Shown: positions 31,835-36,738 of the stretch, in pieces
Position numbering within the stretch: the stretch's first letter is position 1
Layout of the letters: each line of letters opens with the position of its first letter
From: a virus
DNA: 36,738 nucleotides
IMG/VR virus record: IMGVR_UViG_3300005527_000134
Span: 1-36,738 of that record
Reading direction: 5' to 3' (one strand)
Translations under genes and position numbers: made by a program
The notes under the pieces: generated by a model
Told to the model about the DNA's origin: nothing
Seen by the model: only the letters and a program-made list of their open reading frames with translations
The model's database searches: none

Positions 31835-33766
31835 ATGACATTTTTTTACGACTTAAACAAAAAGCTGGATTCCATTCGTGAGAAGCCAGAAACCACACAC
31901 GGTCAACTTAACGAACGTGACATGAGCCGTGCAGCCAAGGGTTATGAAAAGTATGGCAAGCAAGGTATGGAAGCATTGGCCAAAGCTGGACGTGAAGGCA
32001 AGGCATTAGATCCTGTTCGCAAAAAATACGACAAGTATGACGAAGGCGCCACTGGTGCTGCTGTTGGTGGCGGATTAGGAGCATTGGCTGCCGGACCGCT
32101 GGGTGGCGCTGCTGGAGCTGCTCTTGGTCACTATGCTGAAAAAGGCATGGACACTGAAAAAACTGCCAAAGAAAGCATGGGCGACATGGCCAAGAAAGTT
32201 GGCGGTATGGCCAAGAAAGTTGGCGGCGCTGTGTTAAACAAACTAGGCCACGGCGACGATGCTGACATGATGCGTGACCTACAACGCAAGATGGGTGTTC
32301 CGCAGACTGGTATGAAGCCAGGCGCAGAACCCAATCCCAAGCAAGTTAAAGAAAAAATGTCACCAGCCAAGGCCAAGAGCTTTGCTGCACTTGCTGAACC
32401 TAAAGACAAAATTACTTTTGCTGACAAGATTGCCGGCGCCAAGAAAGAAGTTGACGAGCGTTTGGGCGATGTAGCTGCTGAAGCAATGAAGGCTGCACTT
32501 AGTCCCAAGCAAAAGAAAATTGACATGAACAAAAATGGCAAACTAGATGCCAACGACTTTGCTATGTTACGCAAAGGCGGCAAACAAGAAACTGCCGAAG
32601 ACGATGATAACAATCCGTTTACATCATGGAAAAAGCCACGTGCTGATCGACCAAAGGTTGGATCAGTTGAACGCGGTCACAAACACGACATTGAACACAC
32701 TGCCACTGGCCGTAAAGTAACTCGTAGAGTGGATGACCAAGGTCATTCAGTGGGCGCAGATGACACTGCTGATGCTCAACCAGCCAAGCGCGGCCGTGGA
32801 CGTCCTGCAGGAACAGGTAGCAAAATGGGCGCCAAAGGACCATCAGGTCGTTCAAAGTTGATGACCAAAGAAAACGACATTGATCCTGGTGAAGACCACG
32901 GCGATCTTAAAGCTGCAATGGCATTGTTGAAGAAAGCTGGCTACAAAGTTAGCAAGTCTGACAGCAAGCCTGAAAGCAATAATGACTCTGCACCAAAGAA
33001 AAAATCTTCTGGCAGCAAGCCTGATTTTGCCGATGTTGATGGCGATGGCGACAAAAAAGAACCTATGAAAAAGGCCGCCAAAGAAAAAGGATCTTCAGAA
33101 GACAAACCTAAAAAAGTCAAAGAAGAAGGCGGTACTGGAACACCAACAGCGTCTAGCGGATTTGGGTTTGGCAAAGGCATCTATGATTCATTGAATCGTG
33201 ACTTAGAAGCCATGATTGCTGAATCAATGAGCATCAACATGAGCGACTCCACAGAAGGCGGCAAGAGCCTGACCATTACAGCGTCTGACGAAGATGCACT
33301 TAAATTAGGCATGCTGTTGAAAAACGCAGGTCTTGGTGGCAGTGGTGATGAAGGCAGTTACATGGGCAGCAAAGTTTCTTGTCCAACTTGTGGCAGCGGC
33401 GATTGCGGATGCGGTGATATTGAAAAGGCTATTGATGAAAATGCTCCTGATTGGCCCACAGAAGAAGAAGGCACAGAAGATGCCATGATGTACAGTGGCG
33501 GTCTGAACGGTCCCAAGTCAACTGGTCAAACCACTGTGCCTGTGATTGCCAGCCAAGAAAATCGTCAACACACCTACGAAGCAGAGTTACAGCGCATGCG
33601 TGACATTGCTGGTATTAAGGAAGCCAAGAAACCTGATTTTTTAGATGTTGACAAAGATGGCGACAAGAAAGAACCTTTCAAGAAAGCCGTTGATGACAAA
33701 AAAGAAAAAAAAGTTGAAGAAAGTATTTTTGATTTGACCAATCAATGGAAAGCCTACAAGGGGTAA
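31835..33766 (+). CDS. Charged AT-hook protein, probable head-interior component
   Basis: This 643-aa protein is lysine-, aspartate- and alanine-rich and low in hydrophobic core. Landmarks: start MTFFYDLNKKLDSIREK; a glycine-zipper segment at 71-99 (GAAVGGGLGALAAGPLGG, then AAGAALG) of the kind seen in membrane-inserting proteins; IDMNKNGKLDANDFAMLRKG (229-248), like a degenerate EF-hand or dockerin loop; an AT-hook (KRGRGRPAGTGSK, 318-330); two copies of KPDFxDVDxDGDKKEPxKKA (395-414 and 599-618); LEAMIAE-S near 457-464, with a gp21-like (I/L)xE site; and a possible zinc site (CPTCGSGDCGCGD, 516-528). Such proteins occur in many marine T4-like phages near the scaffold and head genes. I infer a DNA-contacting head-interior protein, processed on maturation, but that is unproven. 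GAGG precedes the ATG by a few bases. Confidence 0.75.
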   Translation: MTFFYDLNKKLDSIREKPETTHGQLNERDMSRAAKGYEKYGKQGMEALAKAGREGKALDPVRKKYDKYDEGATGAAVGGGLGALAAGPLGGAAGAALGHYAEKGMDTEKTAKESMGDMAKKVGGMAKKVGGAVLNKLGHGDDADMMRDLQRKMGVPQTGMKPGAEPNPKQVKEKMSPAKAKSFAALAEPKDKITFADKIAGAKKEVDERLGDVAAEAMKAALSPKQKKIDMNKNGKLDANDFAMLRKGGKQETAEDDDNNPFTSWKKPRADRPKVGSVERGHKHDIEHTATGRKVTRRVDDQGHSVGADDTADAQPAKRGRGRPAGTGSKMGAKGPSGRSKLMTKENDIDPGEDHGDLKAAMALLKKAGYKVSKSDSKPESNNDSAPKKKSSGSKPDFADVDGDGDKKEPMKKAAKEKGSSEDKPKKVKEEGGTGTPTASSGFGFGKGIYDSLNRDLEAMIAESMSINMSDSTEGGKSLTITASDEDALKLGMLLKNAGLGGSGDEGSYMGSKVSCPTCGSGDCGCGDIEKAIDENAPDWPTEEEGTEDAMMYSGGLNGPKSTGQTTVPVIASQENRQHTYEAELQRMRDIAGIKEAKKPDFLDVDKDGDKKEPFKKAVDDKKEKKVEESIFDLTNQWKAYKG

Positions 33767-33770
33767 TAAC

Positions 33771-33941
33771 ATGGTATACAAGCCTTATAACGAAAACTTG
33801 AACACGCCCACACAGCAGAACCCTCACAGTCCTGCTACCAGTGGGTACCGACAACAGCCAGTAGAAATTCCTGGAGTGTTGCATCAAACACGTGAGTTGT
33901 TTCGCCCTGTGGTGATTCAACCCAATCAGGATAGCAAATAA
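33771..33941 (+). CDS. Tiny 56-aa proline-rich protein
   Basis: The frame from ATG 33771 to TAA 33939-33941 encodes MVYKPYNENLNTPTQQNPHS and then a Pro/Gln/Asn-rich chain ending FRPVVIQPNQDSK. It starts 4 bases after the AT-hook gene and its stop overlaps the next ATG as TAATG, so it sits cleanly in a run of tightly coupled genes. The composition suggests a flexible linker or virion-attached peptide. I do not recognise a family with certainty. The spacing and coding character make it a real gene rather than a chance frame. Confidence 0.65.
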   Translation: MVYKPYNENLNTPTQQNPHSPATSGYRQQPVEIPGVLHQTRELFRPVVIQPNQDSK

Positions 33942-34231
33942 TGGCCAATGTATATACTACCTTAAGCAATACTACTGTTTACACTGACAAACTTGAAATC
34001 AGCACCAGTACAGCCAATGCTTGGTTGCAGGTGTATGCTGTTGCGTTAGGAACAGCCAACGCAGTTGGCAATTTGTATTCTGTACCAGTTAATATCCCAG
34101 CCAACACTGTGTATCAAACTTATTCTGGTGCTGGCAACAAAGTAACAGTGATATCTACTGCCCCGTTTACCGCAACAGAACTTGGCACAGCCAGTTCAGC
34201 CACATCTGGAGTGATTGGCGGAGGCAGCTGA
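33941..34231 (+). CDS. Small beta-rich protein, probable virion component
   Basis: This 96-aa protein begins MANVYTTLSNTTVYTDKLEI and is rich in Thr, Ala, Val and Asn in alternation, suggesting a small beta-sandwich. It contains NAWLQVYAVALGTANAVGNL and PVNIPANTVYQTYSGAGNKV, and ends in a glycine run (SGVIGGGS). It resembles in style the 111-aa protein at 6570 and may be a head or tail decoration protein, but no family assignment is certain. No Cys or membrane segment is present. It starts on a TAATG overlap with the 56-aa gene; its own GGAGG near the end serves the next gene. Confidence 0.7.
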   Translation: MANVYTTLSNTTVYTDKLEISTSTANAWLQVYAVALGTANAVGNLYSVPVNIPANTVYQTYSGAGNKVTVISTAPFTATELGTASSATSGVIGGGS

Positions 34232-34233
34232 TT

Positions 34234-34605
34234 GTGCGAGCACAAGAGTTCATTGCAGAAGACAAAGTTGGCACGATTAGCAAACGCAATCAAAATGCCA
34301 CAGTAGGCTTGAACAAGTTTCGAGACAAGCAGTTTGCTGACCGCGTGTATGAACTCAACAGAATCATGATGGCAGTGGCATCTACTGATGGCACGTTTGT
34401 ACCTGATCTTGACGGCGAATCATGGAGCGGTCGCAACAATGTGGCAGCACCATACACTCCTGAAGAACAGGCCATGTTGAAAAAGGCCTATCAAGCAGTG
34501 GGCAGTCATCACCAAGACCTAAATCATGGCGATTTGGCTTCGCAAGAACATCCAGCAGTGAATGCCACCAGTCCAGTCAAAGCATTCCAGGGCTATCCAA
34601 GATGA
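34234..34605 (+). CDS. Capsid-targeted protein candidate A (MRAQEFIAE ... GYPR)
   Basis: This 123-aa protein starts with GTG at 34234, with GGAGG nine bases upstream. Its N-terminus MRAQEFIAE-D closely resembles the T4 internal-protein capsid-targeting sequence (as I recall, MKTYQEFIAE for IPIII), and I-A-E fits the (I/L)-x-E rule of prohead protease gp21. The middle has a helical segment (FADRVYELNRIMMAVASTDG), an acidic loop (PDLDGESWSGRNN) and YTPEEQAMLKKAYQAVG. The end, TSPVKAFQGYPR, is shared with the next gene. I infer that it is packed into the prohead, cleaved after residue 9 and possibly ejected with the DNA. There is no known fold, Cys or membrane segment. It overlaps the next gene by four bases (ATGA). 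Confidence 0.75.
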   Translation: MRAQEFIAEDKVGTISKRNQNATVGLNKFRDKQFADRVYELNRIMMAVASTDGTFVPDLDGESWSGRNNVAAPYTPEEQAMLKKAYQAVGSHHQDLNHGDLASQEHPAVNATSPVKAFQGYPR

Positions 34606-34991
34606 GAGCACGAGAATTCATTACTGAACAAGCAGCTATTTTGCCACCAGAGCAATCTGACCCCATGCGTTACACTTATGTGATTCCAGGACTGAGTGCA
34701 GCCGACCCCTATCGCAACTATAGATTTGGTGTGGCATTGGCACGAGCCAGAAGTGATGCTGGCAAAGATGGAATTACCAATCACATTCCCAATTGGCATG
34801 ATGAAACAGCATTTGGTGAACATGGTGTGGTCGAAGGCATGGGTCCTAACGTTGCTGAAATTATTGATCAAGCGTTGGCAATGACCAACACACCTGGTGG
34901 CAAAAAACTAGTGTCAACACCTGACAGCACAGAACCCAGCTTTGTAAGCACAACCAGTCCTGTAAAGGCATTTGCTGGCTACCCTCGCTAA
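34602..34991 (+). CDS. Capsid-targeted protein candidate B (MRAREFITE ... GYPR)
   Basis: This 129-aa protein has N-terminus MRAREFITE-Q and C-terminus TTSPVKAFAGYPR, matching gene A in both tags while the middle differs. The middle contains MRYTYVIPGLSAADPYRNYR, FGVALARARSD, HIPNWHDETAFGEHGVVEGM and a helical EIIDQALAMTNT. I-T-E fits the (I/L)-x-E cleavage rule. The pattern of fixed ends and a variable centre suggests two cargo proteins using one packaging route and perhaps one C-terminal interaction site. No enzymatic motif or fold is recognisable. It is translationally coupled to gene A by an ATGA overlap. Confidence 0.75.
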   Translation: MRAREFITEQAAILPPEQSDPMRYTYVIPGLSAADPYRNYRFGVALARARSDAGKDGITNHIPNWHDETAFGEHGVVEGMGPNVAEIIDQALAMTNTPGGKKLVSTPDSTEPSFVSTTSPVKAFAGYPR

Positions 34992-35003
34992 ACTTTTTTT
35001 TTG

Positions 35004-35010
35004 CTAAATA
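35004..35010 (+). promoter_or_regulatory. Possible late promoter variant (CTAAATA)
   Basis: CTAAATA follows a run of nine T (34994-35002) and is 18 bases from the ATG at 35029. It departs from the CATAAATA form and I rate it as weak. The T run itself has no stem before it, so I do not call a terminator. Confidence 0.3.
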
Positions 35011-35028
35011 ATTCAAATTGGAATTATA

Positions 35029-35307
35029 ATGGCAAACCCACCCCCACCATACGACAACATCACAGGCATAAGCCGTGCTGTAATGAAAGACAACGCACAA
35101 GTAACATTGGCAAATTACAATGGCAATGCTAGACCTGGTGAACTGGTAGTTGATCAAAGTACTGATCAAGTGTATATTGGCAACAGCTCTGGCGCACTAA
35201 CACAGATTGCTGCCGGTATTAGTAACGGCGGTAGTTCAGGACTTCCTGCAGGATTTTTTCAATTGGCTTACAATCCCACCACTGGTGAAATTGTATATTA
35301 CACTTAA
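35029..35307 (+). CDS. Small fibre-like/virion surface protein
   Basis: This 92-aa protein begins MANPPPPYDNITGISRAVMK. It carries NARPGELVVDQSTDQVYIGN, a motif common in marine phage fibre and head-fibre proteins for a single strand-turn unit, and ends FQLAYNPTTGEIVYYT. The proline run after the start is typical of short virion-anchoring tips. It would act as a small fibre or decoration subunit. It is followed 10 bases later by a ten-codon frame whose peptide (FNPLIGF) echoes its YNPTTGE end. No enzymatic motif. Confidence 0.7.
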   Translation: MANPPPPYDNITGISRAVMKDNAQVTLANYNGNARPGELVVDQSTDQVYIGNSSGALTQIAAGISNGGSSGLPAGFFQLAYNPTTGEIVYYT

Positions 35308-35317
35308 AGAATAATCA

Positions 35318-35350
35318 ATGATACAATTTAACCCACTGATAGGATTTTAA
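35318..35350 (+). CDS. Ten-codon upstream peptide (MIQFNPLIGF)
   Basis: ATG at 35318 reads ten codons to a TAA (35348-35350) that overlaps the ATG of the next gene as TAATG. It has the spacing of a leader peptide for translational coupling, and its FNP(L)xG resembles the FNPxTG endings of nearby virion genes. It may be a degenerate gene remnant or a coupling device rather than a functional protein. Confidence 0.3.
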   Translation: MIQFNPLIGF

Positions 35351-36738
35351 TGGCAATCCCAGACCCAACTCAAGTAGCACCGTGGTATCTACGGAATATC
35401 AATCAAGCCCTGGAGCTTGACGACGCGACTGGCAATGTTTTTATTCGAACCAATGCTGCTATTATAGGCAACGTATCTGTAGGCAATGTAGCCATTGGTA
35501 GTTTAGGCAACGTTGATCTCACAGGCAACACACTGCCAGTTACTGTGGTAGGCAACATCACAGGCATCACTGGCAACATAGCAGGCATCACTGGCAATGT
35601 TACTATCAACCCCATTACTGGCAACGTAGGCATTGTCGGCAACGTCAACGTCACACAAGGCACCAGCCCTTGGGTAGTATCTGGAAATATCAATGCCACG
35701 CTCAACAACGACGCCAATGTGATCATATCAGGATTCTCGGGTGCAGTATCTGATGCGTTTGGACGACTGCGTGTAAGCAATCCTTTTACTCTATTTGACA
35801 CACAGTCACGTTATTACGATCATGGACAGTTTGCAAGCAACGTCACAGGCACAGGCAACGTGGTATATGTGCAAAATCAAAGTTCGTACCAACTCAACGT
35901 GGGCACAGCGTCGGGCGATTCAGTGTTGCGAGAAACACTGAAACCATTCCCTTATCAGCCTGGCAAAAGTCAACTCACACTGAACACATTCTGTATGAAC
36001 ACTCCCAAAACAAATCTACGCCAGCGTGTGGGCTTGTTTGATGCCAACGACGGTGTGTTCTTTGAAAACGACGGCACATACAACTACATGGTGATCCGTT
36101 CAGGATCATACGGTGTAGAAGAGCGTGTGCGTCAAGATGCCTGGAACGGTGACCAACTCACCGGAGTCGGTGGTGCAACAAACCCATCAGGTATCACATT
36201 GTACCCACAACGTACACAAATTTATTATGCTGATGTAGAGTGGCTGGGTGTAGGATCAGTGCGTGTGGGTTTTGTGATTGACGGTGCTTACATTATTTGC
36301 CACACCTTCAATCACGCCAATCAGCCGGGCAACACCAAAGTCTACATGACCACAGCCAGTTTGCCCATTCGCTATGAAATAACCAACACAGCAACAGTGG
36401 CCAGTGTTAGTCAGATGACACAGATTTGTAGCAGTGTAATTTCAGAAGGTGGCTTCCAACTGTCAGGCTCAGGCAATCCGCGTGCAGCTAGTCATGTATT
36501 GGGCACTCCAGTGCGGTTGCCTAATGATCAAAGTTTTAAACCTGTGATTGCTATCCGTCTCAAGAGCACCAATCTCAACGCTGTGGTCATACCCATAAAC
36601 TACAGTTTAATTCCAATAGCTGCCAGTGTGTTTGCATTCCGTGTGTATAAAAGAGCTATCACGTCAGGTGGAACTTGGGTAGATTCAGCCGCAGATAGTT
36701 CAGTTCAATACAATCTTGCGCCCACGGCCTTGGTGTCA
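35350..36738 (+). CDS. Virion structural protein of the AFGRLRVSNPF family, 3' end missing
   Basis: The frame is open from ATG 35350 to the right edge (463 codons visible). Residues 1-115 or so carry short GNV/GNI repeats like those of the large fibres (VTVVGNITGITGNIAGITGN). Residues about 136-345 form a domain common in marine phages: AFGRLRVSNPFTLFDTQSRY, QPGKSQLTLNTF, RVGLFDANDGVFFENDG, WNGDQLTG, YYADVEWLGVGSVRVGFVID, YMTTASLPIRYEITN. The core is shared with the 1317-aa protein at 10717. It is probably a tail-fibre or head-surface protein for cell contact. The start overlaps the ten-codon frame at TAATG. Its length and C-terminus cannot be given. Confidence 0.85.
   Translation, partial: MAIPDPTQVAPWYLRNINQALELDDATGNVFIRTNAAIIGNVSVGNVAIGSLGNVDLTGNTLPVTVVGNITGITGNIAGITGNVTINPITGNVGIVGNVNVTQGTSPWVVSGNINATLNNDANVIISGFSGAVSDAFGRLRVSNPFTLFDTQSRYYDHGQFASNVTGTGNVVYVQNQSSYQLNVGTASGDSVLRETLKPFPYQPGKSQLTLNTFCMNTPKTNLRQRVGLFDANDGVFFENDGTYNYMVIRSGSYGVEERVRQDAWNGDQLTGVGGATNPSGITLYPQRTQIYYADVEWLGVGSVRVGFVIDGAYIICHTFNHANQPGNTKVYMTTASLPIRYEITNTATVASVSQMTQICSSVISEGGFQLSGSGNPRAASHVLGTPVRLPNDQSFKPVIAIRLKSTNLNAVVIPINYSLIPIAASVFAFRVYKRAITSGGTWVDSAADSSVQYNLAPTALVS

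Noticed and set aside
34992-35002. Run of nine T after the second capsid-targeted gene as a terminator
   Set aside because: No GC-rich stem precedes the T run; a hairpin could not be drawn from the preceding bases.
35010-35025. AATTC ... GAATT inverted repeat before the gene at 35029
   Set aside because: The stem is only 5 A/T-rich pairs and overlaps the ribosome-site region; it is as likely to be chance in A/T-rich DNA.
1-36738. tRNA genes, integrase or attachment sites, and insertion sequences
   Set aside because: No cloverleaf-like sequence, integrase-like protein or terminal inverted repeats were noticed; gaps between genes are all under 100 bases and are accounted for.

Overview
The window is a 36.7-kb piece of the virion-gene region of a T4-like myovirus (Caudoviricetes). 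This rests on protein families I recognise by sequence: neck proteins gp13 and gp14, tail-completion protein gp15, tail sheath gp18, tail tube gp19, head-completion protein gp4 and small terminase gp16, plus a T4 gene-1-type dNMP kinase. The versions present (long sheath, long gp14 and gp15, repeat-rich fibres, the AFGRLRVSNPF-type virion protein, proteins with DxDGDKKEP motifs) resemble those of marine or aquatic T4-like phages such as cyanophages and pelagiphages, rather than enterobacterial T4. No photosynthesis gene or other host marker is visible, so the host cannot be named. Strong sigma70-type promoters only say that it is a bacterium with an ordinary housekeeping sigma factor.

Layout. 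(A) 1-14670, plus strand: tail-fibre and virion-surface genes. They comprise a giant repeat protein cut by the left edge, a small conserved virion protein, a second repeat fibre with a conserved C-terminal domain, a stand-alone fibre-attachment-like module, and a 1317-aa virion protein. Stop and start codons are packed as TAATG. (B) 14667-17859, minus strand: gp14, gp15 and a Nudix hydrolase behind a T4-like late promoter, converging on block A with a shared TTAA stop. (C) 17915-24336, plus strand: two small or unknown genes behind near-identical sigma70-type promoters, a 378-aa unknown protein, a radical SAM enzyme overlapping an SGNH hydrolase, gp13, a DEDDh exonuclease with its own sigma70-type promoter, a protein with a faint glycosyltransferase-like motif, and the dNMP kinase. 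(D) 24299-24643, minus strand: a small four-CxxC HNH-like protein. (E) 24739-33766, plus strand: sheath, tube, a second tube-like protein, a conserved small protein, gp4, gp16, a protein with a T4-like capsid-targeting N-terminus, and a charged protein with an AT-hook and glycine zipper. (F) 33771-36738, plus strand: a string of small overlapping genes, two of which share the same N-terminal (MRAxEFIxE) and C-terminal (TSPVKAFxGYPR) tags, ending in a virion protein cut by the right edge.

The genes mainly build the virion: neck and tail completion, tail, fibres, packaging and head completion. Early-type genes (exonuclease, dNMP kinase, unknowns) are interleaved with them. Two promoter classes can be read directly: early sigma70-like (TTGACC/TAGACA, 17-nt spacer, TGn-TATAAT) and T4-like late (CATAAATA or GGTAAATA). 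Several sit so close to the start codon that a leaderless or near-leaderless transcript is predicted.

The observations I rate highest are the pair of small proteins with shared capsid-targeting-like N-termini and shared C-terminal tags, the radical SAM/SGNH pair inside the structural cluster, the AT-hook/glycine-zipper candidate head-interior protein, and the flagellar-hook-like and tryptophan-rich insertions in the sheath. Every non-coding gap is under 100 bases, so no long gene-free stretch exists. I saw no tRNA, CRISPR array, insertion sequence or attachment site.
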